From Austropuccinia psidii (taxonomy: Eukaryota > Basidiomycota > Pucciniomycetes > Pucciniales > Sphaerophragmiaceae), in contig JALGQZ010000014.1 of NCBI GenBank assembly GCA_023105745.1, forward strand, positions 6,700,888-6,764,887: a stretch of DNA of 64,000 bases, given 5' to 3'. Below, piece after piece: positions 33,701 to 47,589 of the stretch. A model generated the notes under the pieces. That model ran no database searches. It was not told the origin of the DNA and saw nothing but the letters and a program-made list of their open reading frames with translations. Position 1 is the stretch's first letter; the number at the start of each line of letters is the position of its first letter. Position numbers and translations under genes: made by a program.

Positions 33701-36700
33701 TCATGAGAGCTGGTAAAGGGGTATCATGCTATGAAAATATTTCTATGTCACCTTGATAACTTGATTTCAAATAAAAACAACCCCATTCAAAAGTTATTTA
33801 TCAAATTTAGAATGGTTGGAAAGTGACAAATGACATCTACACTCCACAAGCACCCTAATTAATTCCTTAATCTTGCACCATCACTCTTAAAATGGGGTTT
33901 GTAGTGAAATTACTCTTATAAGCATTGCTCCATGGAATTTTCATGGAATGATGATGGATCCTTGTTTTCTTCTTTGTTGCATTTTTCAATATTATCATTT
34001 TTTCTCCTCCTTTTATCCTCCCCTTCAGAGTTCCTCTCTGATCCACTTTCTTTTTCATCTTTGAATCAGTTGTTCACTCTGCTTATATTTCATTAAAATC
34101 TGAATTTTGTTTCTTGGCACATCTAAGAGATAAATCTCCTTGTAAATCAAATGCAAATTCCTGAACCAGACAATGAATGTTGAGTTCTATCAAAAATGCA
34201 AGGTCCTTTTTAGATTGTATTTTCAATTTCTTATTCCATATAAAAACCATCTCATTGATCAAAATAAGAGCTTACCAATTGTGTATTTATCTTGAGTTAT
34301 TCAAAACCTAATTAACGTTTTTCTCACAGAAAAGATTATTTCACCATTTTTCCCAAAACACAAAGTGAATATATCAAAATAACACTTCAATTTTAGGCAC
34401 ACAGCTCAACCTCTGGCTCAGATGAAGAAGCGTCTGCATCCAGCTCTTTGAAAACTACTTCCTGACCTCCACTGACTTTTAAAACCCCTTTTTTAAAGAA
34501 GGAATTTCAGGACTATAGAATCTGTGTATGTAAATTTCCAATCACTTTAAAAATAACACACTCAGAATTACATTACCTGATGTTTTAGGAATTCATTTTT
34601 AGAAACAGAGATTTTTTATTTTCAAAAAATACACTTTTCCAAGAATATTGAACAGTCTTGTTCATTCTCCATACAAATTTTCATTAAGTTTTGAGCTCTC
34701 TAACTCTCTTCCTCCATCCTTTCATTAAGAAAAGTAATTAAAAATGGCTTAGGAATCAGAAATAAAAAAGGAATTTTTTCTATCATTGGGTTACTGATAT
34801 TCCTTGCACATAATATTAGGAAATGGGTTTATTACAAGGCACTTATGTATAGAAGCTTATGAATATTTTGGAGCTCAATGTAAGATGACAGCTATGGACA
34901 TTATCATGGTTGTGAAACTCCCATTCCAAGAGAGAATTTCTCTTCAAAGAATATTTTTCAATTTTTCTTATTCACATTTGGTGATGGTTAGATTTCAAGT
35001 AAGTTATTTCCTCAAAAAACAATGATCTTAGATTTTCATCATTGATTAATTAAATATATAAACTTTCAAAGAAAGAATACCCCTACTAATACAAAACACA
35101 TTGTGTTATTAATGCTTTCAATTTCATAGAAAAAGAGCTTTCTTAGCCACCCTTTATTTGTAGAAACAATCAAGGTTAATAGTATTCTTGTCAACTTTTC
35201 CACATAAATGGTGTTTTTTCTGAGAATCTAAAGAAATTAGAAGAAAACAATATCCAAAATTTTCTTTCAGCCTTTTGGAAAATCTCTGTCTTGGAGCTCA
35301 ACCCAATGGAGAAAGATACAAAAAAAAATATTCATACTCAACCATTCTTCTCTAGAAAAACCAATTACTTTCACCAAAATTGAGGCCAATTTGTAGCCAA
35401 CCAGGCTCCAGTTGAGATCCTTGATCCCCAAATGTACTATATTACCCAGTTAGAGAAGCAAGAAACCTTGCTTTCAAATTTTGAGAAGAAGATCAGAAAA
35501 TTATATCAAGACACTTCTTCTGTAATCTTTTATGAAAGAGATTATACTTTTAAAAAGCTCTTTATCAAGGTATTACATGAGCAATCATTCACTTTTAAAT
35601 TTTTAATGTATATAGCTTCTCTTTTTTAATACAATCAATTGCAATATTAAAATATATATTTGAGGTACAAATTTGAAAATATCATGATCAAAACCCTCCT
35701 CTTTGCACATAAATGGAATTATTCCACAGAGGATGCTTAATCCATGGTAAATCAAATAAAAAATTACCAGAAGCAACATTACCCTTATAAGCTTGAAACT
35801 TGAGAGTTTTTTGTATTTATCTTTTTTTCTTATTCTTCATCACATAAAATCTTTTTGTAGCTAATATTCACCAAAAAAACCAATGAATATTGGCTGAGTA
35901 TTCCCAATCCTGAATAAATTATCAATCACATTGTAAAACAGTCCCACATGCAGTTGGTATCAAGAATCTTTTTCAATAATGTCAGAAATAAAGACAAAAT
36001 CAAGGACCAAAATGCAAACAGAAAGTTCATGCATTCTGGCCCATAGAAAACCCAGCTTGATTCAGAAATACACCAGTCTTTAAAGCCAAATTAATCCTAA
36101 AGATCTAAGGGTAGATACACCATGAGAGTTTGAAAAAATGGAATGATTTGAATTTATCAATTACCCTCTTTAAATTGACTTATTTGAAGAAGGTTTCTTT
36201 TCATCAAATGGAAATTTGCATCCACAAGTCAATTCTTTCAGGGATATTTTATTTGATTTTTTATTGTGAGACAGAATCAACAACCCTCCTCAAAACAAAT
36301 AAGGTCCTAGAATTGTGAATCCAACTGGATCCACACTCACATGGGACCCTTACAATATGGTTATATAATTCTTCCAAATTCAATTTTTTCTTTATTTGTA
36401 CTTCTTTAAGTATGGAGTTTTATGCAATACTCCTTGAAATTACTTTTATAAAACCTGCTTGAGTAGATTGGAGTTTCTTTTTCATAAATATCTTAAAAAG
36501 GGGGTTTGAAAGGTGTGCAAGTGAACCCCCAAAAAGGGATGCCAAAGGCACACACCATTTCAAAAATCCACACCAACCAGCCTGATAAAAGGGCTGTGAC
36601 TTCAAACAAATATTTGATTTGTATATTCAGATGGAGAGAAATTATTCAGTAAAGAGATTACCGGTTCTCCTCTGAAAACCTATATTCTTCAGCACTTGGT

Positions 36701-39640
36701 ATTTTCATGAGATAATAAAGCTAATTGAATATTTTTTAATGTTTTGATAAATACAATGATGTCTATATTTCATAATGTATTCTTTCTTTTTATGTATTTA
36801 TATTATTAAAACCTATTCTAATAGACAAGAGATCTCAAATTATAACTTTTATTCATGAAAATATATTAAGGAGGGAATTAATAAGAAATAATCTCTATTA
36901 TTATTATGGTAGTATCATATTAAAGAAAATTTTGAGTCCCCAAGTTCATTCTCAAGAAGAATCTTTATATTTGAATCTAAATTATATTTAACTATAATGA
37001 ATATAAATTATCTGCATTACTTTGAGATTTAAATTCAATGTGAGATATAGGTCTTGTAAGAATTCAATTTAAATTCAGTACAATCGTCACTTAGTTTTTA
37101 GCTTATTGACTTCTCACTTGGTAAATATATCTATAAATCATGAGAATATCAAAGAAGAGATTTTCTTAATGGTTGAAGGGGAGAAACAGATCTTGAGAAA
37201 AATGAAATAAACTCATGATAATTGAAGCTAATCAAGGGGCTAACTCAATTCAAAAAGATGAAAATAGTAGGGTAAGTAATTCATTATTTAGTATATTTAT
37301 GTGTTTTCTGAATCCTATAACCCTTAAAAATTATTAAAAATGCAAAGAATCAATGATAAAATTTGCAGCATTACAAAATATGCTACTCCATTTTTTGAAA
37401 CTTGTTTTTTCAAATAATACCTAATAGTACATTTAAAACAAATTGGATTAATTAGGGCTTGAAAAATTTATCATTATAAAATTTATTCAATAAAAAATGA
37501 GAGTTATTACCTGTTTTCTAGAATGATGATGTCTTTTACAATAACAAAAAAAGAAGTGGAAAATATATTCATGCTTATTAATTTTATCAAGATTAATAAT
37601 TCATGATTCAAAGTCTTGGGATTATATATTCAATTGAAATTTCATCAATAAAAGATCTCATTTCATATAGCTTAATACTTTCTTCTCAAATTAAGTTGAA
37701 TTCCTCCTCAACGATTATGGCTTTTATGAGAACCCTTATCTCAGTAATATGGGCTTACAGCTAAATATATAGCCTTTAATTTCCAATTACTTCTCTTATA
37801 CTGTATAAACCAATACAACCATACCCCTCAACTAAAAGATTTCAAAACTATTGCATATAGATTTTCTTTTATTTATCACATTTTTCAAAGATTTTTCTTT
37901 TTTTGAGTTTTAAGAATTCAAATTTGAAGTTTTTTAAATATTTTTTTAATCAAAGTAACACTTTTTTTAATAATATCAAGTGAATATCAATAACAATATT
38001 GAACTGAAATAATTCAAAATAAATCAATTATTAATATTTATCATATGAATGCCTTCTATCAATTGAAAATATTCATAATATAACATAAACTCAAATTACT
38101 CAGAAAAATATTCAAGATCAAATTTAATTCAATTAGTTTATTATTAATATAGTAATATTATTTAATGAATTTGTCTTCTCTAATTATTTTGAAATAATAC
38201 TCTGGATGAGTTTATTTTGTTAATATGGAGACTTAACTTATTCTTTAAAGTTTATTTTATTCATAAATTTAAATTTTTTTACTAAAAAAACAGCTTAAGA
38301 TTCATTTTATTGGCTTGGTAAGGTTCAATATCTTGTTAATGATTGAGAAATTTTTTGAATGAAAAGATTATTTTTGATAATTAAGTATAGTTTTTGAGTT
38401 ATTCATGTTCAAGGAAAGAAATTTTATTTACTTCATGAAAAACCTACCAAATCATTTTGGCCATATGCATAATGGAGGATTGAATCTTAATGAATTTTTA
38501 TTTTTTCTCACAATATAAAAGAAAATATAAGAGCTTAATATTTTATTCCTTAATGATTAAGGAGAATTGAAAACTGAATTAAATTCTTGTTGAGGAATTT
38601 TGAATTAAGTTTCAGATGAATATTGTTAATAGTTTCAGATCAGAATAATGACATTGAAGTATGTGGTTTTGGTTAGATTCATGATGAGGTGATATTTAGA
38701 AAGAGGGTTAGCTATTAGATGAAATTAGCTCCACACCAAAAGGTAGCTTAATGTATATGGAAATTCCCTCAGTGAACTGTTTCTGGAAGAAAGTTGTAAT
38801 TTGGCAAGGATAAATTTAGAGCTTGAATAACTTCACTACTCAATCCAAAACTAGGTTTAGGTTTTTGGTTCCTTGAATTCTAATATCTTATGATGTGTGT
38901 ATGGTATTAAGAAACTTCTAGATATTTAATTTGAGATTTAGTAGCAAAAAATGCCTGATTGAATAAGCTTCAAGCCATTTATTTCTTTCCTTTTAAATCT
39001 TAAATATTGACATAAAAGGTATTCATATAAATCTTTTGATTTTAATAGATAAATGAGAATTTTTTAAAAAAAATCCCCTGGAGTATATATGAAGAGTTTT
39101 TTTTCTTGGTGGGGGAAAATAAAGTCAAATCCAAAATGACTGCTTTATTCATTATCTTGTGAGAGAAGAGAAAAGGTAACTCTCATTAAGATATTCCCTC
39201 ATTAATTATGGATTATAGATGTTTTTATAAATTGTTGATGCTTTTTAACCCATGAGAAAGTTATGGAAGCCCACCAACTGCTTTGTAAGAACACTTAAGG
39301 ACATATAAAATCAGGAGCCTAATTTAATATTCTTTTGATTAAGAATCTAGAGGAAAATAATCATGAAAAGGAGCCCTGTTTTTAGACAAGTCATCAAGAT
39401 TACAAAACTGTGCTTCTAAATTTGAATTTCCATGAGGCAGTGGCACTGTCAAGTTCATGAGTTAACTCAACCTAGCCAAGTAAAAATCAAGTCATTTTAC
39501 TACTCAAAATTTGTGTGGAATTTGTGTGAAATTTTGAATTTTTTGAGAAGAAAAGAACCAAATTGATAAATTTGAATATTTTTATGGAATCCTAGCATCT
39601 TTATGAGAAATTATCACCATAAAAAGAAGAATTGATTAGG
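27761..39640. other. AT-rich, CpG-poor desert with unrecognised coding-like scraps
   Basis: No intact gene is seen. A few stretches look like decayed coding DNA rather than random sequence. One is minus strand 28580-29060 (for example IPLLIKNLPDIKLLLEDAI). Others are plus strand 31089-32200 (for example LSLSLQDHVPEMIIALVEKH and ECPTGFEIENAGFSINKS) and 35400-35630. None can be assigned to a family. From about 36700 to 39600 the sequence is simple AT-rich DNA. CpG is almost absent until about 39710. Confidence 0.5.
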
Positions 39641-39796
39641 ATGAGCAGCAGTTCTGAGGAGAGCAGTGAGCAACACTCTCCTGGGTTTGGCTCAGGCTTC
39701 TAGAAGCCGTGGTGGCTCGTCCAAGATTATTCTATTTGTCGATGTCGACCAGTTCTCGATAAATAACTCCATCCCATCCAGTCAGGAATCAGGAAG

Positions 39797-42018
39797 ATGA
39801 ACGACGATCAATCCAACGAATTCGATAACGATCATCTTGATTTTTATTCTCAACGAGACCATCATCAGCATCAACATCAACATCATCATCAGCAGCAGCA
39901 AATCTATCAAGGTCATCATCATCAAACCAACTCATCATCCTCTTCAGCTTCTTCCTTAATCAATCACAACATTTCAAGTTTTAATCCTCAAAAATCAACG
40001 CAACAATCTGGCTTGGATCCTTCAAATTCGACTTTCAATCAGTCTCCACCTCAATCTAGTCCAACCAGATCACCTGTCAATCAAATCACTTCAATCACAA
40101 CGCCTGGTAGAGGTGGTAGGCCAACCCTTAGAGACTTGAGAGATGTAGAAGAAATTCAAGTAAACACCAATCCAATTATCAAAATAACTGGATCAAATCA
40201 TCTTATCCCTTTCTTGTTCAATCTAGGTAATCGACGCTATTAAAACTAATCAAGCCGGAACTTCATCCTATATTGCCTATGTCATCCAGAGTAGTGTGAG
40301 GCTTGCCGTTTCGTTGAATCAAATCTCATCCACTCATCTACTTTCATCTTTTAGCGCGGTATAGCAAAGCATCGTTACTCCGAATTCGAATCACTTAGAT
40401 CAGCTTTGATCAGCCTATATCCTGTACTAATTGTACCACCTATCCCCGACAAGCAGGTCAATACCCCCTGTCTTATTATCGTGTCATCAGCTTAATGATC
40501 TTGAAACTAACCTTTTGGACCTCCAGTCACTCGGCGATTATGCCTCTCATTCCGGTTCATTGACAAAAACAAAAGAAGATCCTGTAACAGTAGCGCGTCG
40601 AAGAAGAATGTTAGCTGTTTTCCTGAATCGATTAGTCCGACACCCAGTATTGAGTCGTGAAAAGCTTCTTTGGAGTTTCCTATCTGAAGACCTCTCTTGG
40701 TCTCTACTCCTCCATCAACCGCCTTTAACAACCTTACCCAAGAACCCCCTCAGAGCACCAGCTCACAATCCCACCAATCTCGACCTTCAAGCCCTATTCT
40801 CTCATTTGCCTGTTCCATCTTCCTCCTCTGTCCCCCTCCAAGACCCAGATCAGCGTTTTTATGATTCAGAAGTCTTTACTCAAAAATTTTCCTCTCATTT
40901 GACCGGTAGTCTGGAAAAAATCAATCGTCGATTGATGAAGCGTTGGCAAGATCATGCCACTGATCAAGCTGAATTGGGTGGCGTCCTTAATGGTTTTGCA
41001 CTGGTGGAGGGTAGCATTGTTGGCGATGGTCAAATGAGCACTCAAGAAGCCGCAGAAGCTACCAGTGCTGCAATCGAACGGACTGGTCAGGCAGTAGATG
41101 GTTTCTATGTTGCTACAAATGCCATGGTAAGTTATTCACATTGATCAAAAACAAAATCATTTTCTTTCATTTAAAAACAGGGTCCTTTTTATCTCTCGCC
41201 AGTTGCAAGAATGGGAATCCAAATTCACCGAACCTCTTCATGAGTATGCTCAATTTTCAAACGTCATTAAGCATTTGCTCCGTTTCAGACACATGAAACA
41301 GGCTCAATTTGAAATGGCAAGAGACATATTAGACACCAAACGACTAGTATTGGAGGACTTGGAACGAAGTGAGGGTGAGGCTCAAAGGTTAGAAAGCGCA
41401 TTAAATCGAGTTCGGCAACTTGACCTCGCCAAAACAAATAGTCCAGAAGACTCAAATGACCCTAACTCGGTTACAGCACATGTCATTGGATCAACTGGTC
41501 CGACCATTGTCAACCCCATCCGCAAACCAGCTTCCACCGGGTTTTTAGGTGCATTACGACATTCCTTGAACGGGATCACTGATGTCGATCCTGAAAATAC
41601 CAGAAGAAATAGCATTGGAAAAAATAAGGATTACATTGCTAATGTAATGATAGTTCATACCTTCATTATTCCTGTTATTCAAATCAATTGACCAATTCGC
41701 TTTCTGGAACCCCAGCTTGAAGAAGGTCTTCGTGCTGCTGCTGCCGATTTAAGATATTGCTCTCAAACTATTCAAGCTGACTTAGATCGATTTCAAAGGC
41801 AAAAGGTAGCAGATTTAAAGGAAATGTGTTTATCATTTGCTAAATTTCATATTGAATTATCTAAAAAAGTCGGTATTTTAATTCAATGATCTGAAACCAA
41901 TGACCTTAATGTTGATTTTATGTTGCTTTTTTGAAAACGAAAGAATTTAGAACAATGGGAAGCAGCAAGGGATGACATATTGAAAGTTGTTGTTGAGCCT
42001 GATCAGAATCAAGAATGA
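39797..42018 (+). CDS. SNX41: Sorting nexin, Snx41/Atg20 type (PX-BAR)
   Basis: Seven exons splice in phase 0 throughout: 39797-40159, 40227-40295, 40355-40456, 40527-41126, 41203-41643, 41716-41868 and 41944-42018. They give 600 aa counting no stop inside. Residues 1-105 are a disordered Gln/His/Ser/Asn-rich tail. A PX domain spans about 112-230, with the phosphoinositide-binding signature RYSEFESLR at 151-159, the proline-rich VPPIPDK loop at 171-177 and the basic cluster RRRR at 202-205. The remainder is helical BAR sequence ([17 protein letters not shown], then [18 protein letters not shown] near the end). Snx41/Atg20 binds PI3P on endosomes and forms a dimer with Snx4. It acts in retrieval from endosomes and in selective autophagy. 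The start is supported by a good context (GGAAGATG) and by CpG-rich sequence beginning just upstream. Splice sites are GT-AG; the last donor, GTCGGT, is weak. The paralogue choice Snx41 versus Atg20 is not resolved, as fungi often have one merged gene. Confidence 0.92.
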
Positions 42019-45000
42019 CGAAAATATCTTTTAAATTGCAAAAGAAATTATTTTTCACCTTCAGTTTTTTAAAATATGTTTATTTATGAATGGCTTTTAA
42101 TGATGATTTATGATAAATCAGCGATAAATTCAACACGTTTATACTTGATGCATCTAACCAATCTTTGGAATTTCGAAAAGTTGAATCAACATTGGACAAT
42201 ATAAATGGCATTTGTTTGTTTTTGTTTTTTTGGTGATGAAACAGATGTAACCTATCAATGACCCACAAATTAAATCAAACTAATGATATATGCAAAGGTC
42301 TAACTGTTAAGGCAGGTCATTGACTGCCTGAAATTTATTGATGCATTACCTCTTTCATAGCTTTATATTGCATACAGGCTGCACTAATTTTAGTTTGATA
42401 AAATGACTTTTCCTTTGTCAAACTAAAAAATATCTGGCTTTTATTAACTCAAAGCAGCTAGTTCTCTTGGAAAAATATTTATTTACTGATTGTGTATGCT
42501 GCATGAAAATATTCTTTTGCTCTCTAAAATACCTGTGTTGTGAAGAAAGTAAGATAATTGTAATGCTCAATTGAAGCTAAAATTTTGGAATTGGTTCACT
42601 CACTTGTGATTTATTCTGCAAAGATTTTATGGAAGAAATTCCTTTTTTTGGATATTTCTGATGATAAACTCTTTCATTTTCCTCAAGCTTTTACCATGAG
42701 CAATGTTGTACTTACAATTTTTTGAATGTAGATACATTTTCTGCTGGTTAGTTTCCAGACTTTTCAAACTATTACATAATTCTAAATAAAGAGTTCTCTT
42801 GAAGAAAACCATATATATTGAAAAGGATAAGCTCAGCAATTATATATGAGTAGGATAAATATTAACAGTAATCTTCTGATTGAGTATGAGTAATACAATG
42901 ATTTTGCACTTTCAATATTCTGTTTTCATCCTGAGACATATAATTAAGAATCTTAAGAAGAATTATTTTCATGTATATATTATATAGATTTTCCAATATT
43001 AGCTATTTCTTTTGGTGTAGTAAAAACATGTAAAGTAAGGCTCAATCTGTCACTTAATCAAATAATACAATTTCTTATACCATCACTTTTATATAAGAAA
43101 AAACTAATTTTCCTCATTCCCATTCCATTTTTTGTGAGACTCATTCCCAAATCCTGAATTATCAAATTTTGTTTCAACTTCAAAAAACACCTTTTCATTA
43201 ATCAACCAATGCAATTTGGTCCTCAAAACTCTTTCCCATAGGTTTTATCATTTCTTTTGGCCTAAAATTCCTAAATTAATTCATTGGGGCATATCAAAGT
43301 TAGAAAATTATGCATTACAAAAACTTAATTATTTTTTCCTCAAATGCAACATTTAATTCTTTTTATTTTTGAAATAAAATACCTCCTTAGCTATTGGATT
43401 TCAGGCACAAAGAACCCAATCTTTTTGTAACCAAATCCTGCCTTCCAAAGAAAACTCACTCCAAACCTGTTGGTATATAGCTTACTACCTAAATCTAGAT
43501 ATTCCTGAATAATTCTATCATATTTATTTTGCATCAGCTGCCTTCCTAATGATTTGAATAAGAAATCAGCCAAAGTTTTGAAGTTTACTTAATCCAAATC
43601 AAATGTGTGGTTGAATTACTTGAAGTTGATGATAAAATCTTTTTCAAATTCTGAGCAAATTCAAAATTCATCAAGATATTTTTTGAAAAAAATATATATA
43701 ACTGATAATGAATCCAAAAAAACTCAAATGGAAAGAGAATATAAATCTTTATTTGTTTCAAACTCAAATTTTATTCCATGATAAGAATCATTTGTAAAGA
43801 ATTTCTTAATCATGATGAACTAAATTATCTCCTTTCAAAATGAGTGAATCTTAAAAATTTAAATTATTTAAACTTAATAATCAAAAGAATTCCCTTTGAG
43901 AAAATGATACAAAAGAAAAATAAGAATAAACATTTAATTGAACATTAGCTTCAATCTGTTTTATATACTTGAAAAAAATTGATCTATTCTTGATACTTTC
44001 AATAATTATTTTTAAATCATTCATGATTTCCCAAGCTTGGTTTAATCCTAGCCGTGAAATATGACAATATTAAAGTTTGAAGCTATAAGAAATTTACTGG
44101 AAAATTGAAATTTAGATATATAGGAGAAATTATGTATTAGGAAATTGAATAGCAAAGTAGTGGAGAATGAAATAGATATACTATGATTAAGAATCTCACA
44201 CATCAATGAGATGAGGAAAAATTAAATAAAACCAAAACAACAGTTTCCAACCTTAATTACAGCAGATTCATCTTTGAAAATAGGAATATAATTATTTTTT
44301 GATTTTTAATGATTGAAGAGTAATAAAAATGGGGGAGAAAAATAAATTATCAAAATAAAATATTGAACTTCAATAAACTTCAAGGTGATATGTTTAGGAA
44401 ACTATGATTTTTTGAATCTAAAAATTATGGTTGTACAAAATTGAATTTGGTTAAGAATTCTGGATTCAATCAATGTTGAATTTGCTAAATTTGAAAACCC
44501 TTATTTTTTGATTAAAAAGGTCCATTTTATAAGATATCCTAGGCTATATAGGTTATCCCAAAAAAAAACAACTTCTTTTGTTTTTTCCATTCATTTTTCC
44601 AATAATTATTATTTCAACCAAACCTTTCTAATTCAATTAATTTATCTCTTTTTTCTTGGGTTTCTATATGAAACTTATCTTTTTAAATAAATAAAAACAA
44701 AGAAAAACAAGTTCAAATTCTGATATTTTAGGGCTTTTCTTTGAGAAAGAAGAATTTTGATAGCTTTTTTTTGTTCAAAACACAGAAAACCATATATATA
44801 GAATTCATTATAATGTCAATATTTGGATAGAATTCATAATAACAATGATGATACTTCTAAATGAATCTTAAATCTCAATATATTATCAAAATAAAATTGA
44901 ATTTTTCTCTTATTTATAAGAACTTTGGTTCAAAAATGACAAAGACAAGAATTGTAATTGAATTTGAATTTGGAGATATTCCAAATAGAAAGAAAAAACA

Positions 45001-47589
45001 TCTAGATATAACTTTGAATGTATTATTTTAATTTTCATAATAATATCATAACAAATATTATTTATATTTTTATCAATTATTTTCAAAAATTGGCTTCATT
45101 TTTGAATGAACAGTTTAACTTTCAGGTGGAAAAAATAATATTTCATAAAACATCATATTGATGGCTCAGAATCTTTTCTTTTTTCCAGAGAAAGCCATGA
45201 CATTATGTCTTTCTCTTTATTAAAGAAAAATTGGTTTTATTGAATTGAACTGATAACAATAATCAAATAGGACATCCCATTGAGAAATAGCAAATCATCT
45301 GCCTATTTTGTCTTACTATGACTATCTAAAAATAACCTTAAGGAAAGTATTTATTATTTTTTTAATAAAAATAACAAATTTATGTTAGGAAGTTGATCAT
45401 TTTGGTCTTATATTTGACACTTATTAACAATATAATGTTTTTTTTAATGAATGATAGAATCTCTAAGAATGAATTCATAGGTTTAGATAATTTATATATT
45501 TGAGAACTTTCCTTTTAAAGATATGAATATTTTTGATAAATTGATATTTATGCTTATTGATGTTGATTTTGAATTTTATTTTCTAAAAATATAATACATC
45601 ATGGGAAAAAAAAGACATAATTAAAGTAAATTTTGATAATGTTCAAAGTTTCTTTTTTTACCCTTAAAAATGATCATAATTTTTGAGCTTAACTGAGCTT
45701 AAAGCTTCAATTTTTTTTTCTCAGAATGAAGCTTATAGAAAACAAAAAAAAGAAATCCAGTTTTTTTATTTATGTTCCTTAATATGACATATCACATATT
45801 TTGCTAACATAAATGTTTGGTTCCAAGAAGGGCTATGGAAGATTGTTCTTTATATTTATTAAACATCAAAGTTTATAAGGTTAGTTGAAATATATAAAAA
45901 TAATAGCTATATGATTGCTTGATGGGGGAAATTTTCAACTTTCAGGCCCTTAAGATATACTTCAATTGACCAACTTCTTACAATGCAAATTATTAAGTTT
46001 GATTTTACCCCAGATATGAATACTTTTGACCCCAAGGTAGGTTTGAAATTAATATTCCTTTGACATAAAAGGACTTTTTGGAATGGAAGGAATGTAGAGC
46101 TGGATCTTTTGATATCATTTCAAATTTTTGAAATTATTTTTTCCTTTATTTCCTTGAAGGTGAATTTAAATCTCATCAATTCAATAGTAATTGATTTTGG
46201 GTTATGAATCTCTACACATATTGGAGAAGCTCCTCTATGCAAATTTGGATCAGAAATTATCTTTAGGGTGAGTAAAATTTGGCTAGTTTCTTTCTTTTGA
46301 TAAATCCTGTAAATATGGGTGCAAAGCTGTTTTTTCACCTCCCCTATTTTAGTGAGAAATTCAGAGCACAAAAAAAAATATAAAATTGATAATATTGCTC
46401 AAAGAAAGAGAATTTGGGATTAATTAATCTCTATCAGACCTATCAAATAGTGCTTACCTTCCAAATACCATCAATATGATAATTTGGAACTGATAAGGCT
46501 GATTGCAAGGTTGGGATTAATTATTTCAGATTTGTTTCAATAATATAATAATTTTGGACTAAAGCCAAAAATCAAAAAAGTAATGTGTTTGATTTTGATA
46601 AGAGATTCAGAAAATAAAGGTAATGAAACAATTATTATCAATACAAAATGTATTTGTATGCTCATAAGCTATACAAAAACACTTGATGAATGAAATTGGA
46701 TACTTGTTAATAATGCATCAGTAGTATAATGGACTGACTTCTGTGAAAGGGATAGAATTAGATTGAAACTTATAGCAAGAGGCCCTCTTTTCAAATGTTT
46801 TGGGAGATCTAGGGTCCCTCATCACCTGGTAGAAAACCCCATCACTCTCCAAAACATTTTCTGAGTAACTTTCAAGGCAACATGAAATCAATTGGTGGTA
46901 CCTTTGCAGTCTGGAAGAAGTCCCTTCAAGACATAAGGACTTCACCTTGAAATCATATTCCATTCAAATCAAAATCCACAGTGATTCACCATGATAGAAG
47001 CTAGTCTGATTCAAGAGTCAATGGCCTTCAGGCAAATATTATTACTCTATATTGAATATTTGATATGGCTTGTTATAGGCATATTTACATTAATTGAAAC
47101 AATTCATTATTTCACAAATTAGTAGATATATCTCAACAAATAGATGTAGTAAAATTACAGCCTATTTGAAAGGCAGGCTCTTGATGAAACATTGTAAGCA
47201 GTTTAGAAGATATTAGAAAGGTTATTTTTTCATGATTGTATAAAATCAAAAATCTCTTTAATGGAATTTATGAGTATTTTTGTAATAGGGGAATTAATAT
47301 ATATATTTCATTGCCTATTACAGACTTTCTATACTGAGAAGCTGATTAATTTCAAAATTTCAGTTTTCTAACATTTCCTGGTAAACATGGCCCAAGCACC
47401 AATTACGATACAGTTTCAGACAAAGGCTTTTTTAAATATAAATCAAAAATATAGTTTTTTGTAATGATTGTTAAATAGTGTGGGTCATTGATATCCCCTT
47501 GAAAATCTGTAATCTTAGTTAAGAGCTTGGAAGAAGCTGGCTACTTACACTGAGTTGAGAGTTTTACTGAGGCACATTTCAGTAGAATT
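42019..47589. other. AT-rich, CpG-poor desert, no gene seen
   Basis: The first 150 bp (to about 42170) still carry CpG and probably include the SNX41 3' untranslated region. Beyond that only short chance open frames occur on either strand, none with a recognisable motif. Confidence 0.55.

Noticed and set aside
30250..35700. Possible further retroelement or gag-like gene on the plus strand
   Set aside because: Scattered coding-like scraps only. No protease, reverse transcriptase or integrase motif and no LTR pair could be found.
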